A DNA stretch of 64,000 nt from Campylobacter aviculae (GTDB lineage: Bacteria; Campylobacterota; Campylobacteria; Campylobacterales; Campylobacteraceae): assembly GCF_005406215.1 (NCBI RefSeq), contig NZ_NXMA01000002.1, positions 101,026 to 165,025 of the forward strand. The letters are read 5' to 3'. The first letter of the stretch is position 1, and each line of letters begins with the position of its first letter. Under the pieces are notes generated by a model, which was given only the letters and a program-made list of their open reading frames with translations, made no database searches and was not told where the DNA came from. Both the position numbers and the translations under genes were made by a program. This document shows positions 37,287 to 45,720 of this stretch, piece by piece.

Positions 37287-37730
37287 TTAAAGTTTTTGAT
37301 CTCCTAAAAAATAGCCATAAATTTCATAACTTCCATCTTTTTTCATTAAAATCACAGGATATTTTTCATTGTAGCCTTGTTCCATTCCAGGGCTTCCTTG
37401 CGGCATTCCAGGAGCTGAAATTCCTATAACGTCTTTTGGTTTGTTTTCAAGAAGCCAAGCTACAGCACTTTCAGGAACATGTCCTTCGATAGCATAACCT
37501 TCAATGATTCCCGTATGGCAGCTTTGATATTCGTTTTTGATACCATATTGATCTTTGATTTTTAGAAAATCATCTGTCTTATGCACATTAACATTATAGC
37601 CTTTTTTCTTCATATAAGCTGCCCAATAATCACAACACATACAAGTAGGACTTTCATAAATTTCTAAATTTTTAGCTTGCGCAATAGAAGCGGTTGCAAC
37701 TATAGCAAAAGCTGAAATTATTTTTTTCAT
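37287..37730 (-). CDS. DUF411 metal-binding periplasmic protein
   Basis: 147 residues with signal peptide MKKIISAFAIVATASIAQA. DUF411 features are visible: SPTCMCCDYWAAYMKKKG (C-x-C-C, about 28-45), SCHTG (about 69-73), GHVPESAV and the Met-rich APGMPQGSPGMEQG (about 105-118). Proteins of this family are linked to copper handling. It is divergent from obg and convergent with the iron-uptake locus, 18 bp from its last gene. Confidence 0.88.
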   Translation of the reverse strand: MKKIISAFAIVATASIAQAKNLEIYESPTCMCCDYWAAYMKKKGYNVNVHKTDDFLKIKDQYGIKNEYQSCHTGIIEGYAIEGHVPESAVAWLLENKPKDVIGISAPGMPQGSPGMEQGYNEKYPVILMKKDGSYEIYGYFLGDQKL

Positions 37731-37973
37731 TTTAACTCCTAAATTTTATTATTTTTTTATGATTTTTGTTAATTTAAATCAACAATATATCAAATTTGCT
37801 TTTAAAAAAGGTAAATATTTTTATAAAATCAATTTTTTATTTAGTTAAATTTTATAATTAATATTGAAAAAATTAACTATACTTTTAAAACCGATCAATA
37901 AAATCAAATGGATATTGATTTTATCAACAATTATAGCGAAACAATAAGTTGCCATTTAGACTTTTCAACATTA

Positions 37974-39008
37974 TTATCTCCCTCTCAATTTTTTAATCTC
38001 CTCTAAAAGCATAAATTTAAGCTCTTTAAGCCCTGTTTTTTCAAGACTTGAAACCTCGATTAAGAAACTTTGCGGATTTTCTATACTTTTTAAATAATCT
38101 TTTAAATTTACTACATTCTCTGCAATCGCTTCTGCAAAATCAACACCTAAATTCACACTATCGCTTTTTGAAATCATGATACCAAATTCGCGTCCAAAAA
38201 GCTCTTTAGAAAATTTTTCAAGCTCATTTCTTAGCACTATAAATTGCTCTTTTAAAGGCATTTCTCTTAAAGGATCCAATACAAAAAGTAAAAAAGATGT
38301 TCTTTCTATATGTTTTAAAAAAGCAAGTCCTAAACCTTTGCCTCCGCTTGCACCCTCAATAATACCAGGAATATCCGCCATCACAAAAGAATTATACTCA
38401 TCCACATCAACAAGACCAAGTTTTGGCGTCAATGTGGTAAATTCATAATTTGCAATTTCAGGTTTTGCGTTTGAAACTACACTAATAAGAGTTGATTTTC
38501 CCACGTTTGGAAAGCCCACAAGCCCCACATCAGCGATCAATTTAAGCTCAAGTCTTACTAAACGACTCTCTCCTTTTATACCAGGTTGTGCATAATCGGG
38601 ACGCTGATTGGTTGCGTGTTTAAAATGAGTATTTCCAAGCCCACCTTTACCACCTTTTAAAAATACTTCTCTTTGTCCTTCTTTGGTTAAATCAAGTAAA
38701 ATTTCATTGGTTTGTGCGTCAATTACTTGTGTGCCTTCAGGAACGATGAGTTCTAAATTTTCACCCTTTTTTCCATTTTTATTACGCCCCATACCCGCTG
38801 CACCATTTTGTGCGCGAAGTTCTTTTTTGCCTTTAAAATTAACAAGGGTATGAGTATTGTTATCACATATAAAAATGATATCTCCGCCATTTCCACCATC
38901 GCCACCATCAGGACCACCCAATGGAACGTGCTTTTCACGACGAAAACTCACAGCACCTTTGCCTCCATCACCTGAAGCTAAAGTAATCTTAACACTATCA
39001 ATAAACAT
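37974..39008 (-). CDS. obg: GTPase Obg
   Basis: Ribosome-associated GTPase with roles in 50S assembly. 344 residues: an N-terminal glycine-rich Obg domain (about 1-155, [14 protein letters not shown]), then the G domain with [10 protein letters not shown] (about 166-175), DIPGIIEGA (about 212-220) and SKSD (about 281-284). Start ATG at 39008 follows AAGG. In C. jejuni obg is followed by proB; here the downstream neighbour is the DUF411 gene 243 bp away, so gene order differs. Confidence 0.96.
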   Translation of the reverse strand: MFIDSVKITLASGDGGKGAVSFRREKHVPLGGPDGGDGGNGGDIIFICDNNTHTLVNFKGKKELRAQNGAAGMGRNKNGKKGENLELIVPEGTQVIDAQTNEILLDLTKEGQREVFLKGGKGGLGNTHFKHATNQRPDYAQPGIKGESRLVRLELKLIADVGLVGFPNVGKSTLISVVSNAKPEIANYEFTTLTPKLGLVDVDEYNSFVMADIPGIIEGASGGKGLGLAFLKHIERTSFLLFVLDPLREMPLKEQFIVLRNELEKFSKELFGREFGIMISKSDSVNLGVDFAEAIAENVVNLKDYLKSIENPQSFLIEVSSLEKTGLKELKFMLLEEIKKLRGR

Positions 39009-39023
39009 TTACAACCTTAAAAA

Positions 39024-39040
39024 TTTTAAAAAGAAGTATA
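39024..39040. repeat. 17-bp direct repeat, left copy
   Basis: ttttaaaaagaagtata occurs here, 16 bp upstream of the obg start, and again at 40194-40210. The surrounding bases are also similar; see the obg-like remnant. Confidence 0.85.
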
Positions 39041-39154
39041 TCAAAAGAAAATAAAATTCAAAATAATTTTTAACGACTTAAAAGCCCTAGTTGTCTATTT
39101 TACCAATAATTTAAAATTAAATTTTCTTACAATTAACCACTAAAACTATTAAAA

Positions 39155-40034
39155 TTACAAATTATTTAAAATATTACAATACTCAAAAATATTTTTTCTA
39201 TAGGCATAAATCTTAAAACCATTCTTTTTGGCCACAAACTGATTTGTCTTAAAAAAGAGCTTTTCTAAATTTTTTCTTGATCTTCGTATTTGCTTTAATG
39301 AAGTATTATCGAAAGAATTTAAAATGATTTTTATCTCTTTTTGTTTTAAAAATTTTAAAATATAAGTATTTTCCTTACCTAGCCAAATTTTAAAAGTAAA
39401 TTTTAAACCTATCTTAAAACTAAGCATGTCAAAAAGCACCTTACGCATAGAGCCCAATAAACAATTTGCCAAAATCAACTGCTTTCTCAAAAGAGCTTTT
39501 TCTAAATTGCCATAAAGCCAATAAAATTCATTACGCACCTCATCAAAATCCTTTTGTGTAGGCTTTTTTATACAAAAGGCGGTATCATTTTTTACTTTAA
39601 CAAATTTTTTATCTTTATCTATAAGCACCTTGCTTAAAGGCTCAAACTCATAATAATTTTTCAATTCTTTCAAAGGGATAAATTTAAAATCTATTCTTAT
39701 CCCATTTTTAAAAACCACCAAAAAGCTTAGCCAGTTTTTAGGTAAATCTCCCTTGTAAAATTCAAAACTTTCAGGTGCTTGATAAAATAAAATTTCACCA
39801 AAATTTCTAATAAATTGAGGTAATTTTGCTTTTTTGATCTCTTCATTTTTATTTATATTTAGTAGTTTTCTTAAATTTTTAATTTTTAGAAAAAAAAGAA
39901 ATGTCATAATCTTGATATTTATCCTTTTTAGCTCTTTTATTTACCCTTGAACCTTCAAGTGTAACAAGACGAATTTTTTTATGGGAAAGTGCAAATTGTT
40001 TTATTTTTTTAAGAATTTTTTCTTGATTTTGCAT
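39155..40034 (-). pseudogene. ANT(6)-like aminoglycoside nucleotidyltransferase gene, frameshifted in an A8 tract
   Basis: Resembles the streptomycin 6-adenylyltransferase (AadE/ANT(6)) family. The 5' part from ATG 40034 reads MQNQEKILKKIKQF and carries the nucleotidyltransferase motif LEGSRVNKRAKKDKYQDYD (about 27-45). At eight A/T bases (39890-39897) the frame is lost and a TAA follows within a few codons. In the other frame, from about 39907, the rest of the family continues: GEILFYQAPESFEFY, FKNGIRIDF, KPTQKDFDEVRNEFYW and the tail. With seven bases in the tract one 292-residue protein results, close to the usual 300. So it is a decayed gene, a phase-variable gene in the off state, or a sequencing error. 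The gene lies between obg and rpmA, which are adjacent in C. jejuni. Confidence 0.8.
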
Positions 40035-40124
40035 ACTAATTAAAAACTATGATTCCTGTATTTTAAATAACAAGATATTGTTATCGCATATTACTAACTG
40101 CCGCTGAATCGAATTTTAACACAA

Positions 40125-40182
40125 ATCTCTCAGCACTCTTACCGCCATAGTTAAAATAATTGTTAACATTATCAATAAATAT
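40125..40182 (-). pseudogene. Decayed copy of the obg 5' end
   Basis: On the minus strand the sequence from 40182 reads ATA TTT ATT GAT AAT GTT AA, against ATG TTT ATT GAT AGT GTT AA at the start of obg. After about twelve codons and a two-codon gap it continues with GGC GGT AAG AGT GCT GAG, matching GGA GGC AAA GGT GCT GTG of obg. The bases ahead of it also match, including the 17-bp repeat. The start codon is lost. I take it as a relic of a second obg copy. Confidence 0.65.
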
Positions 40183-40193
40183 TTATAAAGATT

Positions 40194-40210
40194 TTTTAAA
40201 AAGAAGTATA
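40194..40210. repeat. 17-bp direct repeat, right copy
   Basis: Second exact copy of ttttaaaaagaagtata, in the same position relative to the obg remnant (12 bp upstream) as the left copy is to intact obg (16 bp upstream). Confidence 0.85.
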
Positions 40211-40212
40211 AC

Positions 40213-40258
40213 AAAAAAATTAAAAGAAATTCAAAAGAGCTAAAACTCTTTTGAATTT
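40213..40258 (-). terminator. Intrinsic terminator of the 29-codon gene
   Basis: Perfect 13-bp stem aaattcaaaagag / ctcttttgaattt with a 6-nt loop, followed on the minus strand by CTTTTAATTTTTTTG. It starts 6 bp after the stop of the small gene. Confidence 0.85.
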
Positions 40259-40263
40259 AAGGA

Positions 40264-40353
40264 TTATTTACCCTTTGGGGTATTTCCTCTACCGCCACCA
40301 CTAGGGTTTCCAGTAGTAGAAGGATAATTTGGATTTGTTTTATCTCCTCCCAT
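40264..40353 (-). CDS. 29-residue Gly/Asn/Pro-rich peptide gene with poly-G promoter
   Basis: ATG 40353, stop TAA 40264-40266. The peptide starts MGGDKTNPNYPSTTGN and ends GGGRGNTPKGK; it is polar, basic, low-complexity and has no signal or membrane segment. The ribosome site AAGGAGG, 5 bases before the ATG, is the best in the window, a TATAAT box lies 31 bp upstream and a strong terminator lies directly downstream, so a short dedicated mRNA of about 150-165 nt is likely. The TATAAT abuts a G9 tract. Function unknown; the RNA rather than the peptide could be the product. Confidence 0.7.
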   Translation of the reverse strand: MGGDKTNPNYPSTTGNPSGGGRGNTPKGK

Positions 40354-40384
40354 GTTAGCCTCCTTATATATTTTAAACAATGGT

Positions 40385-40405
40385 ATTATACCCCCCCCCA
40401 TTATA
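40385..40405 (-). promoter_or_regulatory. TATAAT-G9-TATAAT: promoter containing a homopolymeric G tract
   Basis: On the minus strand two TATAAT boxes (40400-40405 and 40385-40390) flank nine G residues (C9 on the plus strand, 40391-40399). The downstream box is well placed for the 29-codon gene. Tracts of eight or more G are the usual slipped-strand sites in Campylobacter, so length changes here would alter the region just upstream of the -10 box. It is the only such tract I found in the window. Confidence 0.7.
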
Positions 40406-40548
40406 AATTAAAACTTAAAATAAATAAAAAGTTTAAAACTAATTTTAATGATTAATTTTGATTTAGAAATTCAAAAACAAGAATAATTATAGTTAGGAAT
40501 TAAAAACGTTGGAGAAAATTTAAAATTTTCTAGGCAGAAGCCTAGAAA

Positions 40549-40803
40549 TTAAGCAGGATAAACAGAAACTTTTTTTCTATCTTTATCTTTTCTTTCAAAT
40601 TTAACAAAACCATCAATCAAAGCAAAGATAGTATGATCTTTTCCTATGCCTACGTTATTGCCTGCATGAGTTGCAGTTCCTCTTTGGCGAATGATGATAT
40701 TTCCAGCTCTAACAAATTCGCCACCAAATTTTTTAACACCTAAACGACGACCAATAGAATCGCGGTTATTTTGAGTTGAACCTTGACCTTTCTTGTGTGC
40801 CAT
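40549..40803 (-). CDS. rpmA: 50S ribosomal protein L27
   Basis: 84 residues, complete. The conserved N-terminus [20 protein letters not shown] reaches into the peptidyl-transferase region; [20 protein letters not shown] is the family core. It follows rplU by 10 bp, the usual pairing. Confidence 0.98.
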   Translation of the reverse strand: MAHKKGQGSTQNNRDSIGRRLGVKKFGGEFVRAGNIIIRQRGTATHAGNNVGIGKDHTIFALIDGFVKFERKDKDRKKVSVYPA

Positions 40804-40813
40804 TCTTTACTCC

Positions 40814-41122
40814 TTAAGCTTTAATATCTTTAACTACAACGCGAGTAAATTGTCTTCTAAAACCGCGTTTGAGTTTAGAATCCTTTCTGCGTCTTTTTTT
40901 ATAAATTATTACTTTCCTATCTTTTCCGTGATTGATCACTTCCAAAACAACCTTTGCACCTGCTACGAAAGGCGCCCCTACCTTAATATCTTTATCGCAA
41001 ATTGCAAGTACTTCATTCACTTCAATACTAGCTTTACTCTCAGCCTCAAAGTGATCTAGTTTTAGCTCATCGCCAACACTAACTTTATACTGCTTTCCGC
41101 TGTGTTTCATAATAGCATACAT
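40814..41122 (-). CDS. rplU: 50S ribosomal protein L21
   Basis: 102 residues: [20 protein letters not shown] at the N-terminus and the basic C-terminal [16 protein letters not shown] (about 77-92). AAGGAA precedes the ATG. First gene of the rplU-rpmA pair. Compared with the C. jejuni protein as I remember it there are several substitutions, suggesting a related species or distant lineage. Confidence 0.98.
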   Translation of the reverse strand: MYAIMKHSGKQYKVSVGDELKLDHFEAESKASIEVNEVLAICDKDIKVGAPFVAGAKVVLEVINHGKDRKVIIYKKRRRKDSKLKRGFRRQFTRVVVKDIKA

Positions 41123-41201
41123 TGCTTTTCCTTAATAATTTGGTAAGTACCACAAAGCACCGATTCGGATTTAAAAGCTTTAATGGTTTAGAAAAACTCT
41201 G

Positions 41202-41207
41202 ATTTTA
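41202..41207 (-). promoter_or_regulatory. Candidate -10 box for rplU-rpmA
   Basis: TAAAAT with an upstream TG (TGTAAAAT on the minus strand), about 80 bp before the rplU ATG. It follows an A/T-rich stretch. Other AT-rich matches exist nearby, so this is tentative. Confidence 0.35.
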
Positions 41208-41273
41208 CAGAATTTTTCTTTAATTTTTGATGAATTTAAAGTTTGTAATTAAAAAATTAAGTTTTAAATAAAG

Positions 41274-42284
41274 CTAAAACCCAAGATCAACTCCACCACC
41301 TTCGTGAAGCTTATAAGTAGGATTTTTGCCTTTTTCTTCTTTGTTTTCCTCTGATGTATTAGCATTAAAAAGAGAATTTTGTATATATTTTTGCATCATT
41401 AAAGCAATATTTTCCCAATATTTTTGCTCCTTTTGGACATCATGAGTAAGCATAAAATTCGCACTTAAAGTTTTTGACAATACTATCTCTCTTGTGGGAT
41501 AAAATATAAGTTTAAAAGATATATTAATCTTTAATTTATTATTGTTTTGATAAGCAACTGAACTATTTTGTTTAGATGTGTCTAAAATTTTATATTCTAA
41601 AATATAATCAGCACCTAAAACATTCCCCAACTTAGAACTTTCATCGCTAGAGCTTTGATTGCTTTCAATAAGCTTATCCTCACTTTTAAAATCATTTTTC
41701 CTTTCCAAAAGAGTAAAATAAGTATCATTAGAAAAAATATCATTTAAAGCTTGAGTTAAATTTTCCCCTGCTTTTCCATAATTTCCATCAAAAAGCACCA
41801 ACTTTGGCTTTTGATCATTTTGATAAAGATATTTGTAGGCTAAAAGACCAACTTGCCAATTTGTTCCATTATTTTCAACTGAAGTGATTTCGTAGCTATC
41901 AATACGCCCATTACTCACATTTTGAAGTGTATTTTTTGAATTTTGAACAATCTGTCCTAAGGCCGAAAATTTAAAATCAATGCTTTTGGTTTCTTGTCTT
42001 AAATTGATCTTTGATACACCTTTAAGCTTGGATAAAGCATCGATTAAAGCATTATTGACCGCTTCTTCTCTTGTTTGGCCTGTTCCTACACCCTGTGTGA
42101 TTTTTTGAAATTTAGATCTTTGATGAGGAAGTGTTTTTAAGCTTTGAATATTACTAAAATTAACATCTTCAGGGGGTGAATAATCATAAATAATCACATT
42201 TTTTTCATTTTGAGCTTTTATAATATTTTGATTTTCAGCCCAAAGTAAAGATAAAAAGGCTATTAAAATAAAAAAATTTCTCAT
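41274..42284 (-). CDS. Periplasmic protein of the LpoB-like cluster
   Basis: 336 residues with a signal peptide (MRNFFILIAFLSLLWA). The segment QGVGTGQTREEAVNNALIDAL (in part, about 64-83) is typical of LPP20/CsgG-like envelope proteins, and the later region (ALNDIFSNDTYFTLLERK, LGADYILEYKIL) has the CsgG/LpoB-type pattern. It starts one base after the LpoB-like gene ends, so they are co-translated. Likely envelope assembly role; no specific function known. Confidence 0.78.
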   Translation of the reverse strand: MRNFFILIAFLSLLWAENQNIIKAQNEKNVIIYDYSPPEDVNFSNIQSLKTLPHQRSKFQKITQGVGTGQTREEAVNNALIDALSKLKGVSKINLRQETKSIDFKFSALGQIVQNSKNTLQNVSNGRIDSYEITSVENNGTNWQVGLLAYKYLYQNDQKPKLVLFDGNYGKAGENLTQALNDIFSNDTYFTLLERKNDFKSEDKLIESNQSSSDESSKLGNVLGADYILEYKILDTSKQNSSVAYQNNNKLKINISFKLIFYPTREIVLSKTLSANFMLTHDVQKEQKYWENIALMMQKYIQNSLFNANTSEENKEEKGKNPTYKLHEGGGVDLGF

Positions 42285-42285
42285 T

Positions 42286-42909
42286 TTACCAAGTCACCGA
42301 TTTGCTACTTCCAGTTTTATCAATTGTTTTTTCATCTTCCCAATAAGCAAGTCCTGAATTTAGATCCGTAAGCGTTAAATGAAAAAAATACTCCGCTTGT
42401 ATATCGCCATTTCTAAGTTTGACATTATCTTGACGAATTTTTCCACTCAAAGAAAAATCAGGAGCTACTAAGGTTCCTTTTTTGGAAATGGTATTTTGAT
42501 TGAATTCTTCATTATCACGCAGTTCTCTTACAGCTTCACTCATCTCATCACGAGCACCCCCTGCTGCAACAGCTGTAGTGAGGACAAATTTACCTGATTT
42601 TCGAAGTGCTATAGTAATTTTACTTATAAGCTTGTCTGTATCAATTCTTTGCGGTGTATCATTAATGATTTTTCCAATAGCAATCACTTTTCTCTGACCT
42701 TGTGAAATATTAGCAAAAGCAAGATCTTTTAACATGCTCTCAATCATTTCTTGTGCTGTTTTTTCAAAATCCTCCCTATCAAGGCCTAAAGTTAAAGCAT
42801 CCCCTTGTTCTTTTTGACTCGCATAACCATCAGTATAAACAGGTGCTCCACAAGCCACTAAAAAAAGAGTTAAAAAAGCATAACAAGCTACTAACAATAA
42901 ATTTCTCAT
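42286..42909 (-). CDS. LpoB-like lipoprotein (penicillin-binding protein activator family)
   Basis: 207 residues with lipobox FLVACGAP (Cys about 20). The body matches the LpoB family: VIAIGKIINDTPQRIDTDKL (about 74-93), ALRKSGKFVLTT (about 101-112), SLSGKIRQDNVK and TLTDLNSGLAYWEDEK near the C-terminus. In E. coli LpoB activates PBP1b from the outer membrane; in Campylobacter the partner is not established, so the symbol is withheld. Confidence 0.83.
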   Translation of the reverse strand: MRNLLLVACYAFLTLFLVACGAPVYTDGYASQKEQGDALTLGLDREDFEKTAQEMIESMLKDLAFANISQGQRKVIAIGKIINDTPQRIDTDKLISKITIALRKSGKFVLTTAVAAGGARDEMSEAVRELRDNEEFNQNTISKKGTLVAPDFSLSGKIRQDNVKLRNGDIQAEYFFHLTLTDLNSGLAYWEDEKTIDKTGSSKSVTW

Positions 42910-42942
42910 TCTACTTCCTTTTTTAAATTAATTATACTTTAT

Positions 42943-44292
42943 TTAATTTTCAATTTTGTAAATTTGACTTGGAATGATTGGATTAAAAGATCTAACTAAA
43001 ATCAATATACTTTTATTTTGATCTAAAAAATCAGAATAAATTAAATTGCCACTATCATCTTGAATTTTAATAAGACCTTCATTTTTTATCATTGAAATTT
43101 GGATATTCTTAGGTAAAAAATTCCAAATTCTCAAATCACTTCTTGTAGTTACAACTCCAAAAACATTTGTCGCAAGACTTAAAATTCCACTCTCGTCATT
43201 TTTGGCTACTGCTACATTTAAACTTGCTTTAAAAATGCTTGAAAGTAAAGATTTTGTGATCTTAGCAGTCAATTCTTCCTTAAATTCACTTGCAACCACC
43301 TCATCAAAATCAAAAATATTCGACGTTTTCATAGAGTCTGTATTGTTTGAGATATTTAAATAAACATAAGATTCATCTCTTTTTTTCAAAGTTGGCAAAG
43401 CCACACTCGCTGTTGCGATATATCCATCAAAAATAAAAGGTAGGGTTAAAGAAAACTCATCTAAAGCAGGACTCAAGCCATTTTCATAAATTACAAAAAT
43501 ATACTTTTCTAATTTTTTTGGATTGAGTGCATTAGAATATCGATTAAAAACTTTAAATTCTTTTTGTATTTCTTCGTTATCATTATAGGCTGCATACACT
43601 TCCTTAAGAAGATCATTGGCCTTTCTATAATCTTTATCTATGAAAAAAAATATTGAAGAAATATAAGTTACATAAGCATTTGTGTAATTTTTTTGCGCGC
43701 GGAATTCTTTGAAAAGATTTTCATATTGATTTGAAATAAGCTTAATATTATTTTCAATATTCTGTTTAAAATTCTCTTCTTTTTCAGCTTTTTTTCTCAT
43801 CTGTTCAATTTGACTAGCAAAATATTCTTTTGCCATCTCTTGCCTTATCAAAGCACGATTGAATTCTACTCTAGCGTTTTCAAAGTCTTTAAGACTCATA
43901 AAATTTAAACCCTTATAAACATTTACCATGGTGCGTTCATACCAAGCACCTTGATAATCATTTATTCCATCATTTATTAGTGTAGAAGTTATCAGCTCTG
44001 CATTTTTATGAATGGTGCTTTTTAAATCAACATCAAACTTATAAGAATTCTCAACCTGATCAAAAATAGCATTGCTTAAATTAAAATCCTTACAATCTCT
44101 AGCAATATATCCTGTATTTAAACCCTTAAAAATCGTATCATTGCTATGGTTAATTTTTTCTAATTGCTTTTCAAAAAAATTGCGATCACATTTTTTAGAA
44201 AACAATTCTTGTTGATAAAATAAATTTTGATCTTGATAAGTTGAGCAAGCACTTAAAATAAATACAATAAAAAATAATATTACTCGATACAT
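42943..44292 (-). CDS. COG3014-like lipoprotein of the LpoB-like cluster
   Basis: 449 residues with lipobox LSACSTYQ (Cys about 16). The N-terminal 270 residues are TPR-like helices (GLNFMSLKDFENARVEFNRA, about 129-148, and FFIDKDYRKANDLLKEVYAA); the C-terminal part is beta-rich. It corresponds to the large lipoprotein found next to LpoB-type genes. First gene of the minus-strand cluster; the next ATG is 33 bp downstream. Confidence 0.8.
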   Translation of the reverse strand: MYRVILFFIVFILSACSTYQDQNLFYQQELFSKKCDRNFFEKQLEKINHSNDTIFKGLNTGYIARDCKDFNLSNAIFDQVENSYKFDVDLKSTIHKNAELITSTLINDGINDYQGAWYERTMVNVYKGLNFMSLKDFENARVEFNRALIRQEMAKEYFASQIEQMRKKAEKEENFKQNIENNIKLISNQYENLFKEFRAQKNYTNAYVTYISSIFFFIDKDYRKANDLLKEVYAAYNDNEEIQKEFKVFNRYSNALNPKKLEKYIFVIYENGLSPALDEFSLTLPFIFDGYIATASVALPTLKKRDESYVYLNISNNTDSMKTSNIFDFDEVVASEFKEELTAKITKSLLSSIFKASLNVAVAKNDESGILSLATNVFGVVTTRSDLRIWNFLPKNIQISMIKNEGLIKIQDDSGNLIYSDFLDQNKSILILVRSFNPIIPSQIYKIEN

Positions 44293-44334
44293 TTAAAATA
44301 ATTCCGAATACAAAAATTTATTTTAAACTATATC

Positions 44335-44370
44335 AAAAAAACAATAATAGCCAAAAAAGGCTATTATTGT
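44335..44370 (-). terminator. Intrinsic terminator of aspA-dcuA
   Basis: Perfect 12-bp stem acaataatagcc / ggctattattgt with an A6 loop, directly after the dcuA stop, followed on the minus strand by TTTTTTGATA. Confidence 0.9.
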
Positions 44371-45708
44371 TTATAAGAAAAGACCGGCGGCTGCAAAACC
44401 TAAAGCTACCGAAATAGCGATAGCTAACACACCCGGTATAAAGAAAGAGTGATTGAAGATAAATTTACCTATTCTTGTTGTTCCTGTATCATCCATTTGT
44501 ACAGCACCCAATAAGGTAGGATAAGTTGGCAAAACAAAGAGTGCAGAAACCGCAGCAAAACAAGCCACTAGCATATAAGAATCATGCGGACTTGCAGCAG
44601 TGATACCTAAAGAAGTAATCACCACAGGAACGATAGCTTTAGCAGTAGCTGCTTGAGAATATAAAAGCATACTAGCAAAGAAAAATGCAACCGCAAGTGT
44701 TGCTGGAATTTGTTTTACCCAATCACTAGCTAAAGTTGTAATTTCTTGTGTATGACCTGAAACAAAAGTATTTCCAAGCCAAGCAACACCAAAAACACAA
44801 ACACAAGCTGTCATACCACTTTTAAAAACGCTTGTATCTAAAATTTTTGCTGGATCTACTTTGCAAAACCAAGTGATCAAAGTCGCCGCAGTCAATAAAA
44901 AGCTCATGATAGCAGAATCTCTTGGGATAATAACAGGATCTATCCATCTGATATTACTAGAAATTGCCGTTGCATATAAAACCACACATAAAACTGTTAT
45001 TAAAAAAATCGCAACTGAAAGCTTAGCACCTGGTTTATCCTCTGCTTGTAAAACCTCATTAGCATCTTTTACAAGTCCTGCTTTTAAACGCTCTTGATAA
45101 ATTTTACTTTTACTAAGATCTAAAGGAGTAATGATGCTAACTATAAACGCTGTTAAAATACAAGCAATAAAAGTTGTACTGATCCAAATTCCTAATAGTG
45201 TTGGGTAACTCCATCCAAATCCCTCTAAAACTCCACTCATATAAACAACAGCAGCACTCACAGGAGATGCGGTGATACCTATTTGAGAAGCAACCACCAT
45301 CAAAGAAAGTGGAACTGAAGGCTTGATATTTTGAGATTTTGCAACATCTACAACGACAGGCATTAAAGAAAATACAGCATTACCTGTTCCTGCTAAAAGA
45401 GTTAAGAGCCATCCACAAATTGGAGCTAAATAATTAATAAATTTTGGATGCCTTCTTAAAAATCTCTCGGTTAATCTTACCATATAATCAAGACCACCAG
45501 CTTGCTGCATTGCAGAAATTGCTGCAATAGCTGCAGCAATGATTAAAATAACATCCCAAGGAATACTGCCTGGTTTCATACCTAAAGCAAGCCCCAAAAT
45601 AACAACTCCTATACCTCCTGCATAACCTATAGCTATACCTCCTAAACGAATTCCTATAAATATAGAACCCAAAAAGACAATAATTTGTAAAATTAACTCT
45701 AAACTCAT
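44371..45708 (-). CDS. dcuA: Anaerobic C4-dicarboxylate transporter DcuA
   Basis: Inner-membrane exchanger of aspartate, fumarate and succinate. 445 residues and about ten membrane segments; GGIAIGYAGGIGVVILGLAL (about 23-42) and LAGTGNAVFSLMPVV (about 104-118) are conserved in the Dcu family. It lies 12 bp after aspA and the pair feeds aspartate to fumarate respiration. Confidence 0.95.
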   Translation of the reverse strand: MSLELILQIIVFLGSIFIGIRLGGIAIGYAGGIGVVILGLALGMKPGSIPWDVILIIAAAIAAISAMQQAGGLDYMVRLTERFLRRHPKFINYLAPICGWLLTLLAGTGNAVFSLMPVVVDVAKSQNIKPSVPLSLMVVASQIGITASPVSAAVVYMSGVLEGFGWSYPTLLGIWISTTFIACILTAFIVSIITPLDLSKSKIYQERLKAGLVKDANEVLQAEDKPGAKLSVAIFLITVLCVVLYATAISSNIRWIDPVIIPRDSAIMSFLLTAATLITWFCKVDPAKILDTSVFKSGMTACVCVFGVAWLGNTFVSGHTQEITTLASDWVKQIPATLAVAFFFASMLLYSQAATAKAIVPVVITSLGITAASPHDSYMLVACFAAVSALFVLPTYPTLLGAVQMDDTGTTRIGKFIFNHSFFIPGVLAIAISVALGFAAAGLFL

Positions 45709-45720
45709 AATAAAGCCTTT

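Noticed and set aside
37899..37923. Inverted repeat taaaatcaa / ttgatttta downstream of obg
   Set aside because: AT-only stem with no T tract on the obg strand; weak as a terminator.
37930..37973. Possible remnant of proB after obg (ATG TTG AAA at the expected position)
   Set aside because: Similarity to the proB start ends after three codons and a stop follows soon; chance is more likely.
40793..41059. 88-codon plus-strand ORF across rplU
   Set aside because: Lies antisense to the well-conserved L21 gene, has no ribosome site and only reflects its codon use.
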